Shown here piece after piece: positions 46,841 through 56,499 of a stretch of 64,000 nucleotides of DNA. This stretch comes from Rhipicephalus microplus (taxonomy: Eukaryota; Arthropoda; Arachnida; Ixodida; Ixodidae): assembly GCF_043290135.1 (NCBI RefSeq), contig NC_134702.1, positions 192,604,491 to 192,668,490 of the forward strand. Reading direction: 5' to 3'. The translations under genes were made by a program, and so were the position numbers. The notes beneath the pieces were generated by a model. It did no database searches. It was not told the DNA's origin and saw only the letters and a list, made by a program, of their open reading frames with translations. Numbering within the stretch: position 1 is the stretch's first letter; every line of letters starts with the position of its first letter.

Positions 46841-46845
<5 letters not shown>
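46799..46845 (-). ncRNA. Hammerhead ribozyme motif, complete core
   Basis: On the minus strand: AGACT, then CTGACGA (46830-46836, exact CUGANGA core), a perfect 5-bp stem with 5-nt loop (GGCCG/CGGCC, 46814-46828), GAAAC (46809-46813), then GTTAGT. Helix III is minimal (A-C paired with G-T), the cleavage triplet would be GTT, and ACT/AGT begins helix I. Such compact type I hammerheads with tiny helix III are known from Penelope-like elements and usually act as dimers. TA arrays lie on both sides. Confidence 0.65.

Positions 46846-46895
<50 letters not shown>
46844..46895. repeat. (TA)n microsatellite interrupted by Gypsy-1
   Basis: About 52 bp of TA repeat ending at the Gypsy-1 LTR. The array resumes right after the other LTR at 52068, so Gypsy-1 inserted inside it. 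Confidence 0.92.
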
Positions 46896-46898
<3 letters not shown>

Positions 46899-47031
46899 GA
46901 CGATGGAACGCGTTTGTTTATTTACAATATGGGTAATGCAGAGGTGTAGCTCAGCCAAGGGTCCACAGCGTCGCTCGCGAGCCAGTCGAGTCTCCTCCTC
47001 CTCTTCGTCGAATCTTCGCTAGCGCGTTTCA
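46896..47031 (-). repeat. Gypsy-1 3' LTR
   Basis: 136 bp with TG...CA ends (plus strand TGTGACGATGG ... GCGCGTTTCA). A polyadenylation signal AATAAA is present on the minus strand within GTAAATAAAC. It carries GTTT that the other LTR lacks. Confidence 0.92.
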
Positions 47032-47065
47032 CTTCCCGGTTCGCAGACGATGCCCTCTGGGCGAG

Positions 47066-47542
47066 TCACTCAGATGGTTGATGGTGGCACGGTTTAAGGC
47101 GCGCAACGTGTGTCAGTTGTGTTTTGCTAGAGCGGCGACCATTGCTTGTGACGCTCGAGATTACGTACGTGACGTCGCTGAGGCGGTCAAGAATGACGAA
47201 TGGATCGGAATAGTGAGCCAAGGACTTTTGGCACAAACCACGTTTGCGGACTGGTGTCCATAACCACACAAGATCGCCCTTACTATAAGATACGGAGCGA
47301 TGGCAGGCGTCGTAACGTTTCTTAGAACGCTGCTGAGATGCCAAGGTTCAGAGGCGTGCGATGCGACGGGCTTCTTCTGCGCGGCAGAGCGTCTCGGCTG
47401 TCGAGGTTTCCACGTCTAGTGTAAAAGGTACTATAGTGTCGAGACAAAATTGTGGGGAGCGAGCGTACAGCAGGTAAAATGGAGAGTAACCTGTAGTCTC
47501 ATGCTTCGCGGGAATGTACGCGTACGTGATGTAAGGTAGCAC
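47066..47542 (-). pseudogene. Gypsy-1 integrase C-terminal part
   Basis: Two frames, 47542-47348 and 47344-47066, give LPYITYAYIPAKHETTGYSP and YARSPQF, then the basic tail with GDLVWLWTPVRKRG and DPFVILDRLSDVTY, a chromodomain-less C-terminal DNA-binding region. A stop lies just before the first block and a frame change at about 47345. In the live enzyme this part helps bind the LTR ends. Confidence 0.8.
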
Positions 47543-47629
47543 TTAGTCCCAGTTTTTCTGCTTAGAATCGACATAAATAGACAGCATGTTCGTGAGAGTC
47601 CGGTTCGTGCGCTCTACGAGACCATTGGT

Positions 47630-48700
47630 CTACGGGTGATATGGTGTGGCGTGGCGGAAATCGCAGGCAGACAGACGCAGGATCTCTTCAACGACGTCGG
47701 AAATGAACTGACGTCCGTGGTCGCTAATGACAACGCGTGGAGGACCATGGCGGAGAATTATACAGCGAAGCATAAACTGCGACACGTGCATGAACGTTGC
47801 AGCAGGCATTGCAGCAGTTTCTGCGTAGCGCGTTAGGTGGTCAACACAGACGACGACCCATCGATTGTTACTGCTCGATCGTGGAAATGGACCGAGCAGG
47901 TCGACACCAACAGTCTCGAAGGGAGAGTTAGGAGGTGGAACAGGATGGAGAAGTCCTGGCGGCGTAGCCGTGGGACGTTTGTGTCGTTCGCATTGTTCGC
48001 GTCCAGCAACGTATTTTTCCGTGTCGTGTCGCATCTTGGGCCGATAGAATCTTTGCTGGATTCGTTGAAGCGTTCTGGCGAAGCCCATGTGGCCGCAGGT
48101 TGCGTCGTCGTGTAAGGACCGAAAGACGTGAGCCCGTAAAGTGCGTGGAACAACTAGAAGCCGACGGGCGCCTTGTCCGGAATAATTCTTCTTGTAAAGG
48201 ACGCCATCATGAACCACAAAAGAGCTTGGGTTTGCGTGTTCATTCACGGAAGCGAACAGAGAATCTAAGGAGCGGTCCTCTTGTTGGGCTGTCCGGAAAG
48301 TCGCGAGATCAGGAAACTCAGAGGCAATAGCGCCGATATACTGGTCGAAGTTGTCAGCGTCGCACTCCGTCGTCGGTAGAGGAAGGCGCGATAGGCAGTC
48401 GGCGTCTGCGTGCCGGTTACCGCTCTTGTAGCGTACTGTGAAGTCGAACTCCTGTAAGCACAAAGTCCATCGCGCCAGTCGTCCAGATGGGTCTCGGAGG
48501 CCTACCAACCAGCATAGAGAATGATGGTCGATGATTACCGAGAAGCGACGGCCGTAGATGTATGGGCGAAACTTGTGCACGACGAAAACAACTGCGTGGC
48601 ACTCTCGTTCTGTGACTGTGTAATTTCGTTCTGCCTTGCTCAACGAACGACTCGCGTAAGCGACCACGTGTTCAGCATTGTCATGGCGCTGAACGAGCAC
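47630..48700 (-). pseudogene. Gypsy-1 RNase H and integrase core (open 356-codon segment)
   Basis: RNase H: YASRSLSKAERNYTVTERE and the connected FDFTVRYKSGNRHADADCLS block (48430-48660). Integrase zinc-binding HHCC domain with H...H...C...C around CGHMGFARTLQ and YVAGREQCERHK (about 48000-48090). Catalytic core with GVDLLGPFP (first Asp) and ISDHGRQF (second Asp) at 47700-47910. The segment ends at a TAG where the family has Gln (HPQTNGLVERT), so a C-to-T change truncates it; another Gln-to-TAA stop follows near 47540. Confidence 0.85.
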
Positions 48701-48799
48701 TGCACCAAGGCCGATTCCACTGGCATCTGTGTGAATTTCCGTTTCAGCAGAAGGATCGAAATGGCGTAGTACCGGTCCTGAAGTCAGTATGAACCGAAG

Positions 48800-49540
48800 C
48801 TACTTAAAGGCTGCTTCGCAATCCGGTGTCCAGTGGAAAGGGACATCCTTTTGCAGCAAGTCAGTCAGTGGTTGTGCTTTATCAGCGAAATTCGGAACAA
48901 ATCGACGAAAGTACGAACATAGGCCCAGGAAGCTACGCAACTCCCTGGGGGACTGCGGCTGCTTGAAGTTGCTGACAGCGGCGACTTTCTGCGGGTCCGG
49001 TCTCATGCCATTTTTATCCACCATGTGTCCCAGAACCAAGATTTCACGTTCTCTAAAGCGACATTTTTTTGAGTTCATTGTAAGCGCAGTTTCCTCTAAA
49101 CAGGTTTGAACGAGGTCAAGGCGATGTTTATGTTCTTCAAATGTTCAGCCAAAAATCACCACATCGTCCAGGTAACACAGGCAAATTTCCCATTTGTGGC
49201 CTCGTAAAAGGGTGTCCATATATCTTTCAAATGTGGCGGGGGCATTACACAAGCCGAATGGCATAACATTAAACTCAAACAGACCGTCGGGTGTAACAAA
49301 GGCCGTCTTTTCTTTGTGAGCCGGATCCATGGGGATCTGCCAATACCCGGATCGCAAGTCCACCGATGAAAAATAGGACGCTGAATGCAGTCAGTCGATG
49401 ACATCATCGATGCGAGGAAGCGGGTACACGTCCTTCTTAGTTATAGTGTTGAGACGTTGGTAGTCAACGCAGAACCTCCAGGACCCATTTTTTTTCTTGA
49501 CCAAGATAACAGGCGCGGCCCAGGGACTTGACGATTCATG
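48800..49540 (-). pseudogene. Gypsy-1 reverse transcriptase, broken
   Basis: RT fingers with WRFCVDY-type sequence (about 49470), MDLRSGYWQIPMDPAHKEKT (49305-49363), FGLCNAPATFERYMDTLLRG, and the catalytic CYLDDVVIF (about 49150-49180). After a stop the frame continues with the connection region MNSKKCRFREREILVLGHMV and LRSFLGLCSYFRRFVPNFAD (48850-49078). In-frame stops occur before LHSA (about 49385) and after VVIFG. Confidence 0.85.
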
Positions 49541-49581
49541 AATTACGCCAGAGGTTAGCATCTCGCTGACTTGCTCTGAAA

Positions 49582-50529
49582 TTACCTTGCGCTCTGACGC
49601 GGAAACTTGATAAGGTCTGAGGGGTGCGCAGATCCGGTGTCGATCTTGTGACGAGTGCGTGTGCTGGGCGCCTGAGGTCTATGCGACTTCCGTGCAAAAT
49701 TGAATACTTTAGCGTGCCTGGCCAGCAGTGTAACCAACACTTTGCGCTTATGCGACGGAATAGACTTTCTAACCATCTTATAAAATTCGTATTCCGTGCC
49801 GGATACATCAGCATAGTCCGAATTTGCCGCATTGCTGACAGTTCCTATGCAGATACTGCACTGCCCTTCAAACATGGCAAGGCGCATTCCCTCTGGTAGT
49901 ACAACAGACTCGGATGAGCAGTTAACTACCCATAATTTAGTTTTTCCCTCGGTGAGAGACACAACGCAGCGCGGCAGAAAGATGTTTTTCTTCATGCAGG
50001 GCAAAGGCAGCGGCTCAATCACAATATCAGGAGAACTGAAACTCGAGTCGCCATTCGAAGCAGCAACGGGCACGCTGGCAGTAGACCATGCCGGTAGAAT
50101 AGTGTCTTTAACTACAACGAGTTTGTCGTCTCCGCTACGCTGAGGCTGCTGGGCGAGGGCGGACAACAGAACCTCGCCTGCCCCGCAGTCGACAGTCGCA
50201 CGGCACTCTTGCAAGATGTCAATTCCAAGGATAACGTCATGCGTGGAATGAACGAGCACTGCGTATTCTGCCTTGAACGCTTTACCAGCAACACGAACAG
50301 ACACAGTGCACACACCTACTGGACACAAAGCCGTGCCGCTGACTGCTCGAAAAGTAGAAGATTTATCCCAATAAAACATAACCTTGCGGCCAAGTCTCTC
50401 CTTGAAAACTAAACTCATTACAGAAACTGTTGCACCGGTGTCTACCAGAGCCATCGTGGGAACATCGTCAATGAATACATAAACCTTGTTGTGAAGCATG
50501 TGAACTAATGGAGGCATACTTGTGTGCAA
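49582..50529 (-). CDS. Gypsy-1 aspartic protease ORF (315 codons)
   Basis: The catalytic motif [14 protein letters not shown] lies near the N-terminus (about 50410-50460) and [18 protein letters not shown] about 70 residues later, the standard retropepsin layout. A long linker follows, then [13 protein letters not shown] and the start of the RT leader, where the frame is lost (about 49640) before RT. In the element this enzyme processes Gag-Pol. The protease part itself is intact. Confidence 0.8.
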   Translation of the reverse strand: MHTSMPPLVHMLHNKVYVFIDDVPTMALVDTGATVSVMSLVFKERLGRKVMFYWDKSSTFRAVSGTALCPVGVCTVSVRVAGKAFKAEYAVLVHSTHDVILGIDILQECRATVDCGAGEVLLSALAQQPQRSGDDKLVVVKDTILPAWSTASVPVAASNGDSSFSSPDIVIEPLPLPCMKKNIFLPRCVVSLTEGKTKLWVVNCSSESVVLPEGMRLAMFEGQCSICIGTVSNAANSDYADVSGTEYEFYKMVRKSIPSHKRKVLVTLLARHAKVFNFARKSHRPQAPSTRTRHKIDTGSAHPSDLIKFPRQSAR

Positions 50530-50570
50530 AGTGGTACGTCCAGTGACCTCGCCTCCATCGGCCGCGCTAG

Positions 50571-51896
50571 CTAGTTTCCCGGTGGCGGAGAAGAAAGCCG
50601 CGGCCGGGGACGGGGAGATGGGGACCGTCGCTGGCGCGTGGTAGGTGGCGTCAAGCTCCTCACAGAGGCAGGCGAGTCACTGCGGATGTTCGGCCGGTGC
50701 CCGTGCTTCTGGGAAGTTGAATCCGAAGGCCAGTAGGCGTAATCGGGCTGTTGACTTCGCCGTGCAAGCATCGCTGGTCGGTCAAAAAAACGTCGTGCGT
50801 GGGCGACGTCGCGATGGGCAAAACCGGGCGATATGTCCGCGAACACCGCACTGGTAGCACACGGGGTGTTCCCGAGGCACAATGAATGCTGCGGTGTGGA
50901 GAGGATGCTCAGAAATTGTTGCCACTCGGAGACAAACGGAGGCGGTTGGCTGTCGTAGCTATAACTGCTGCGGGGCGCATAAGACGACTCGACGTAAGTA
51001 GCCTGTTGTGGCGGAGCCCTCAGCCGTGGACAGCGGGTGGAGTAACTGCGCTCGTCGAAACTCGCAGCATTGCTGCTTGGGGATAGTGTATCACACTGCG
51101 GGTCTCCAGCTTGCATGGGAACAGAGACATGGCGACGCAGTTCCTCCCGTAAAATCTGACGAATGGTGGAGGAAAGGTCGGCAGGTAGAGAATTCTGGCA
51201 GACATCGACGGTGGCAACAGTCGTGACGTTGGCCAGACGTCCGAACTTCGATGTGATGCGACGAGATTTAAGAGCCTCGAAGGTTCGGCAGTAATTAATC
51301 ACGTCGGCCACGCATTCCAGGCTCTCCTTGCCAATGAGGAAGTGGTAGACGTCATCGGCGATGCCCTTGAGTATATGGCCCACTTTGTCTTCTTCCGTCA
51401 CGTGGGCATCCACCGATTTGCACAACTTTAGAATCTCTTCAATGTAGGCTCTGCATGTCTCACCGGTGACTTGAGCCCTCTGCGACAACGTCTGCTCGGT
51501 ACGTTTCTTCTTCGTTGCCGGGTCTCCAAAGCATTTCTTAATTTCCTCCACAAACTGGTCCCAGGTTGTCAATGTGTCTTCATGGTTCTCAAACCATACC
51601 AGCGCCGTGATATCGAGGAAGAGCCCCACGTGAGACAGCTGGCTAGCCGCATTCCAATCGTTCGAACGGCTCACCCGCTGATAGTGGCTTAGCCATTCGT
51701 CCACGTCATCGCCGGGTTTCCCTGTGAAGCTTCGCGGCTCCCTGTAGTGGTAGGGCGACGTCCTTGCGGCTGGTTGCTGGCTGTCTCCGTCCGAGCTCAT
51801 TTCTTGAGGTAATGGTTCCAAGCCCGCTAGTCGACGGCTGCGGCGAAGCTCGTGTAGCGGTTCCGTCGTTAGGGGACAGTGCCTCTCCGGTATCAC
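50571..51896 (-). CDS. Gypsy-1 Gag ORF
   Basis: Open for 441 codons from a GTG at 51896. The first ATG is at 51800 (MSSDGDSQQP), giving about 409 residues. Capsid-type blocks: PRSFTGKPGDDVDEWLSHYQ, ALVWFENHEDTLTTWDQF, and the helical TCRAYIEEILKLCKSVD. The C-terminus is Arg/Pro/Ser-rich. The expected zinc knuckle (CYQCGVRGHIARFC) exists at 50815-50860 but in a different frame, which ends at a TGA after a T7 run. The knuckle is therefore bypassed in this ORF by two compensating frame changes, or read by frameshifting. Confidence 0.8.
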   Translation of the reverse strand: MIPERHCPLTTEPLHELRRSRRLAGLEPLPQEMSSDGDSQQPAARTSPYHYREPRSFTGKPGDDVDEWLSHYQRVSRSNDWNAASQLSHVGLFLDITALVWFENHEDTLTTWDQFVEEIKKCFGDPATKKKRTEQTLSQRAQVTGETCRAYIEEILKLCKSVDAHVTEEDKVGHILKGIADDVYHFLIGKESLECVADVINYCRTFEALKSRRITSKFGRLANVTTVATVDVCQNSLPADLSSTIRQILREELRRHVSVPMQAGDPQCDTLSPSSNAASFDERSYSTRCPRLRAPPQQATYVESSYAPRSSYSYDSQPPPFVSEWQQFLSILSTPQHSLCLGNTPCATSAVFADISPGFAHRDVAHARRFFDRPAMLARRSQQPDYAYWPSDSTSQKHGHRPNIRSDSPASVRSLTPPTTRQRRSPSPRPRPRLSSPPPGN

Positions 51897-51935
51897 TTGG
51901 TAGTAGCTAGCTTACCCAGCACCTTCCACCACAAT

Positions 51936-52065
51936 TGTGACGATGGAACGCGTTTATTTACAATATGGCTAATGCAGAGGTGTAGCTCAGCCAAGGATCC
52001 ACAGCGTCGCTCGCAAGCCAGTCGAGTCTCCTCCTCCTCTTCGTCGAATCTTCGCTAGCGCGTTT

Positions 52066-52067
<2 letters not shown>
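51936..52067 (-). repeat. Gypsy-1 5' LTR
   Basis: 132 bp, nearly identical to 46896-47031 except for the 4-bp indel and about three base changes. It ends TTTCA at 52067, immediately followed by TA repeats. Confidence 0.92.
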
Positions 52068-52127
<60 letters not shown>

Positions 52128-52133
52128 CACAGT
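52068..52133. repeat. (TA)n microsatellite, right part
   Basis: Continuation of the array at 46844-46895 on the far side of Gypsy-1. It also directly abuts the 3' end of LINE-D. Confidence 0.92.
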
Positions 52134-54110
52134 ACCTTACAGAGCCCTCAAGAGGCATTGCGCTAGAGGGCGGTACAGATAACTTGTTAGAAAATATATA
52201 TACATATATATTGACACCTACATAGGCAAATATTGAATATAATAGAAAATGCAGTTCAACTTATGAACATGTAATCAAAATACATATTAGAAAAGTGAGT
52301 TACAGTATGTAAATGTGAAATAAAAAAATATGACAGTAACTACAACCTAGCAATAGTGCAAAAACACTGGCAATGGTCCTATAAACTCTGATGATTACGA
52401 AGAAGCGATAGAGCAGTTTTTGGTGCATAAGTATTTTTTAAAAGTATTATAGAACTTTGTGTGGTCTTGTTCTGACGCAAGAAGATCATCTGGCAAATCA
52501 TTCCACAAATGAATAGCTCGTGGAAGAGCCGACTGGTTGAAAGCGTCAGTATTGCCGTACATGCGTGATAAGCTAAAGGTGTTATGTATTCTGCTCGAAG
52601 TTAGATGTGCTAGATTAAGGTGAACTGATGGTATCATGCTGGTGTGGATGAGTTAGTGAAATAGTGATAAAAGTGAGATGTCGCGGCGGATTTTCAGTAG
52701 CTCGCGTGCAAGGCTAAGTTTAATCTCCGTTACGCTGGACGGGTAGCTGTGATTACGCGCTATGAATCGATTAGCTCTGTTCTTTATACATTCTAACTTA
52801 TCTATGAAGTATTGTTTATATGGTGACCAAATGGAGGATGCGAACTCCAGTTGATGACGGATTAGAGCAAGATAAGCCACTTTGCGCACATCGGTGGGAG
52901 CACTGTATAGATTTCGGTGCAGAAAACCTAATGATCTTGATGTGTTCGCACAGATAGAAGTGATATGTGAGGACCACGGAAGTGTAGAAGTTAAGTTTAT
53001 GCCTGGGTACTTGTAATAATCAGTGCGTTCTACTATGCTACAACCAATTATGTATTGACTATTAAAGTTATCACGTTTGCGACGAAAGGTGATTACTTTG
53101 CATTTGAAAACATTGTGTCATCTGCCATGTTTTGCACCACTCATTAATATGCTCGAGGTCTTTTTGAAGAGTTAGATGATCGCTATTGTTGCTGATGGAA
53201 CGATAGATAATGCTGTCATCGGCAAATATACGCATACATGAGGATAAGTTGATTGATTGATATGTGGGGTTTAACGTCCCAAAACCACTCTAAGATTATG
53301 AGAGATGCCGTAGTGGAGGGCTCCGGAAATTTAGACCACCTGGGGTTCTTTAACGTGCACCCAAATCTGAGCACACGGGCCTACAACATTTCCGCCTCCA
53401 TCGGAAATGCAGCCGCCACAGCCGGGATTCGAACCCGCGCCCTGCGGGTCAGCAGCCGAGTGCCTTAGCCACTAGACCACCGCGGCGGGGCGAGGATAAG
53501 TTGTCAGGCAGGTCATTAATGTAGATGAGGAAAAGTAAGGTGCCAAGAAAACTGCCCTATGGTACACCAGAGGAAACGTAACAAAGTGTAGAAGAGTGAT
53601 GGTTGGCGATAGTGAATTGTTGGCGATTAGTTAGGAAGTTTCTGAGCTATGTTAGCATGAGTGAAACAAGTTTTAGTGATGACAGTTTTAATATCAAGCG
53701 ACAATGAGCAACACAATCGAATGCCTTTGCGAAATCAAGAAATAAACAATCTGTCTGCAGATTTCTGTTCATGTTAGAATGTAGGTCGGTGGTGAACTCA
53801 AAGTGTTGAGTTTCGCAAGAACGACCCTTTCGGAACCCGTGCTAGTTAGAGAAAAAGAAATTGTTGGATTCTAGATACACATAAATGTTAGAAGCTATAT
53901 TATGCTCAAGGATCTTGCAACATATGCACGGTAAGGAAATGGAGCGATAATTTCCAGGTGAACTTTTACTACCGTTTTTATGGACTGGCACTACCTTCGC
54001 TATCTTCCAGTCAGAAGGCAACATTCCTGTAGTGAGCGACTGCCGAAAATTGTGAAACAGGATAGTGCCAGTGCCAGCAGTGGATAGTGCCAGCATACCA
54101 GTTCAGTATT
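52134..54110 (-). mobile_element. LINE-D: CR1/Jockey-like LINE, 5'-truncated, split by a SINE
   Basis: Minus-strand RT-derived sequence. Fingers/palm: LTTGMLPSDWKIAKVVPVHK and PGNYRSISLP (53930-54060). Palm: SGVP and GTLLFLIYINDLPDNLSS (53505-53590). The FADDSIIYRSI catalytic block is at 53190-53235, interrupted just before by a Ruka. Thumb and C-terminal region: LIRHQLEFASSIWSPYKQYF (52800-52860) and LPRAIHLWNDLPDDLL (52480-52530), a hallmark of CR1/Jockey-type LINEs. The last frame ends at 52395, followed by a 3' region to the TA array. Broken by stops and frame changes. Confidence 0.8.
53252..53490 (-). mobile_element. Ruka SINE inserted in LINE-D RT
   Basis: Well-preserved minus-strand copy with B box (GGATTCGAACCC) and A box (CCACTAGACCACC) on plus. 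The target duplication GAGGATAAGTTG is perfect over 12 bp (53240-53251 and 53492-53503). The insertion point is a few codons before the FADD catalytic block. Confidence 0.93.
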
Positions 54111-54322
54111 TCACTATAGGATTAATAACGCCGTTGTTTAAGCTACACCATCTTACAAATGTTAAGGCGTTCACCATACATCGGATGTATCCTGGATTAC
54201 ACATATAGCAGCTGTCTCATCGAAAGCCTCTCAATCTCTCAGATATCTCCGCAGAAACTTGCGCAACGCTCCTTCTAACGAACGCGCAGTATCTTATATT
54301 ACTTTGGTTCGTCCAGAGCTTA

Positions 54323-54738
54323 GGTTGTATAAGAGGGACAATTAATCAGCTGCCCGCTCATAATAAGTTCACGCGCTACGTGACGCCAAACATGCGCTTT
54401 AGAGTGTTTTCACACTCGTCGTTTGGCTTATGGATGGCGCTGAGTGTCACTCCGACTTCTAAATTCACATATAAACCCCCAAAAAAGTGGATGTAGGGAA
54501 GGCCGCTGTGGTAGCTCAGTGGTTAGAGCATCGAACGCGTTATTTGAAGGTCGTAGGTTCGATTCCTGCTCACGGCTGGTTATTTTTTCATCCACTTTTC
54601 TTTCTTCCTATTTACATTCCATTAGTTCTAATAACTTCCCCTGTACTTTCCTTGACGGTACTGTCTGTTATATGTCATTAATATAATGTTAAAACACGGA
54701 AAAACGAGCCCTTAGGTATACACTTCTTTCCCTTATTT
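54323..54738 (+). repeat. tRNA-bearing unit 1 of a tandem pair
   Basis: From GGTTGTATAAGAGGGACAATT to TACACTTCTTTCCCTTAT, repeated with moderate divergence at 54780-55188 (offset 457 bp). It contains a tRNA-like gene in the middle. The spacer 54739-54779 (TTTCATTGAACGAGGG onward) is present only after the first unit. Confidence 0.8.
54503..54575 (+). tRNA. tRNA-like gene or tRNA-derived repeat, copy 1
   Basis: A full cloverleaf can be drawn over 72 nt: acceptor GCTGTGG/TCACGGC, D-arm GCTC/GAGC, anticodon stem TCGAA/TTTGA with loop CGCGTTA, and T-arm GTAGG/CCTGC. A box TAGCTCAGTGG and B box GGTTCGATTCC are intact, and a T6 run lies shortly after. The loop has G where tRNAs have U33, so it is unlikely to be a working tRNA. 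The formal anticodon would be CGT. Probably a tRNA-derived repeat. Confidence 0.5.
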
Positions 54739-54779
54739 CATTGAACGAGGGTCTCGTACTGGCAGACTTGGTGTGTTTC

Positions 54780-55184
54780 GGTTGTATAAGAGAGACAATT
54801 AATTAGCTGCCCGCTCATAATAAGTTCACGTGCTACGTGACGACAAACATGCGCATAAGAGTGTTTCACACTTGTCGTTTGGCTTATAGATGGCGCTGAC
54901 TGTCACTCCTACTTCTAAATTCACATGTAAACCCAAAAAAGTGGGTGGCGGGAAGGCCGCTGTGATAGCTCAGTGGTTAGAGCATCGAACGCGTTATTCG
55001 AAGGTCGTAGGTTCGAATCCTGCTCACGGCTGGTTATTTTTTCATTCACTCTTCTTTCTTCCTATTTAAATTTTATTGCTTCTAATAACTTCCCCTGTAC
55101 ATACCTTGGAATTACTGTCTGTTAGATCTCATTATTATTGTGTTAAAACACGGAAAAACGAGCCCTTAGGAATACACTTCTTTC

Positions 55185-55188
<4 letters not shown>
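54780..55188 (+). repeat. tRNA-bearing unit 2 of a tandem pair
   Basis: Second copy of 54323-54738, ending at the TA array 55188-55234 where the first copy continues into a 41-bp spacer. Confidence 0.8.
54957..55031 (+). tRNA. tRNA-like gene or tRNA-derived repeat, copy 2
   Basis: Same 72-nt cloverleaf as copy 1, with anticodon stem TCGAA/TTCGA now fully paired, B box GGTTCGAATCC and a downstream T6 run. One change (GTGATAGCTCAG) reduces the acceptor-D junction. The same atypical anticodon loop CGCGTTA is present. Confidence 0.5.

Positions 55189-55234
<46 letters not shown>
55188..55234. repeat. (TA)n microsatellite
   Basis: About 47 bp of TA repeat between the second tRNA-bearing unit and the LINE-E 3' end. 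Confidence 0.92.
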
Positions 55235-55236
<2 letters not shown>

Positions 55237-55690
55237 AAAACAAAGTGAAAACAGCTTTACACAATATTAGAGTGGAACGAAACCAGGTTATTACGAAAAC
55301 TTTCGCCGTTAGAAATGGATACAGCATAATCAGGAAGATTGTTCCATTGTGCGATGGCTCGAGGTAGTGAGGATAAGTTAAATGCCTGCGTGTAATTATG
55401 AATGCGCATGAAACTACGTGCATTGTGAATGCGCCGGGAAGTGCACACAGGAGAATAAAGTGGCGAACAGTGAATTTTGTTACTATAAGTGTACCTAGGA
55501 AACAGACATAAAAGAGCAATGTTGCGGCGTATTTCCAGTAACTGAAATGCAAGGTTTTGTTTTATTAGCGTAATGCTTAAATGATAGTCGTAGTTTTCAG
55601 CGATGAATCTCGCTGCCCCATTCTGGACGGCTTCAATCATACGTGCCAGGTAATCTTGATATAGTGACCATGTGGATGATGCCTAATATA
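55235..55690 (-). mobile_element. LINE-E: CR1/Jockey-like LINE 3' fragment
   Basis: 5'-truncated minus-strand copy encoding only the C-terminal region: MIEAVQNGAARFIAENYDYH, IRRNIALLCLFP and LPRAIAQWNNLPDYAV (55257-55640). It is related to the LINE-D C-terminus but clearly a different family member. Its left end meets the integrase of Gypsy-2 at about 55690 and its 3' end meets the TA array. Confidence 0.75.
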
Positions 55691-56476
55691 TGATAATGAA
55701 AGACCGACGCGGTAGAAGGGAACGGTGGGTATGTCTGTTGGTTGGAGCGGACCAGCTGGTGGCAAGGTGGAATGTTTCGAGCGCTGGCAGGACTCACATG
55801 CAGCAACGTATCGGCGCTCAGAACGGTAACGGTATGGCCAGAAGAATCTACGCCGCACGCGATCGTACGTGCGCGTGACCCCGAGATGCCCCGCGGTTGG
55901 GGCGTTGGGAAGCTGTTCAAGTACAGCGGAATGGAGTGTCACAGAAACTACGAGTAGTAGCTCTGGTCTCTCGGCGCTGGTGTTGCGTCGGTAAAAAATG
56001 CCATTCCGTAGAACGAACAAGTGTAGCGACGGGTCTACGTGGGGCGAACGTAGACTCTGCATGATAGACCGCAAGTGGGCATCGCTGAGCTGTTCCTTGC
56101 GTATGTTAGTGAAAGCCGACATGGTGAAGACACAAGGGTCAGAATCATGTGCTGAAAGGTCAGGTGGGTCCATGGGGTGACGGGATATACAGTCGGCATC
56201 CTGGTGAATTTGGGCAGATTTGTATGCCACGTCGAAGCTGTGTTCTTGTAGTTTCAAGGCGCAACAGCCAAGTCGTTCAGTTGGATCTTTAAGGGACGAC
56301 AGCCAGCACAAGGCATGGTGATTTTTAATTACCGAAAAGGTGCGGCCAAACAAGTATGGTCGAAATTTTTCGACTGCCCAGACTAGTGCGAGGCGCTCAC
56401 GCTCTGTAATGAAAACTTGCTCTCTGAAAGAGAAAGGAGGCGACTGGCATAAGCAATGACGCGATCCTGTCCTCAT
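55690..56476 (-). pseudogene. Gypsy-2 RNase H and integrase zinc-binding domain
   Basis: RNase H: ERERLALVWAVEKFRPYLFG, NHHALCWLSSLKDPTERLG and QDADCISRHP. Integrase HHCC: AGHLGVTRTYDRVRRRFFWP and YVAACESCQRSK (55830-55900). The frame remains open into LINE-E sequence after VPFYRVG, so the catalytic core is absent. Confidence 0.8.
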
Positions 56477-56499
56477 TGCCGCTGGGCGAGAACAGCACC

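Larger units (their letters stand above)
46896..52067 (-). mobile_element. Gypsy-1: near-complete Ty3/Gypsy retrotransposon
   Basis: A 5.17 kb minus-strand element with short LTRs (right 132 bp, left 136 bp) differing by a 4-bp indel and about three substitutions, so it inserted relatively recently. Internal order is Gag, protease, RT, RNase H, integrase. A primer-binding-site-like TGGTGGAAGGTGCTGGG begins 4 nt after the 5' LTR (plus 51915-51931). It lies within a TA microsatellite that continues on both sides. Despite its young LTRs, pol is interrupted by several stops and frameshifts, so it is not autonomous. Confidence 0.9.

Noticed and set aside
47837..48330. Plus-strand frames within Gypsy-1
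   Set aside because: Shadows of the strongly coding minus-strand RNase H and integrase region.
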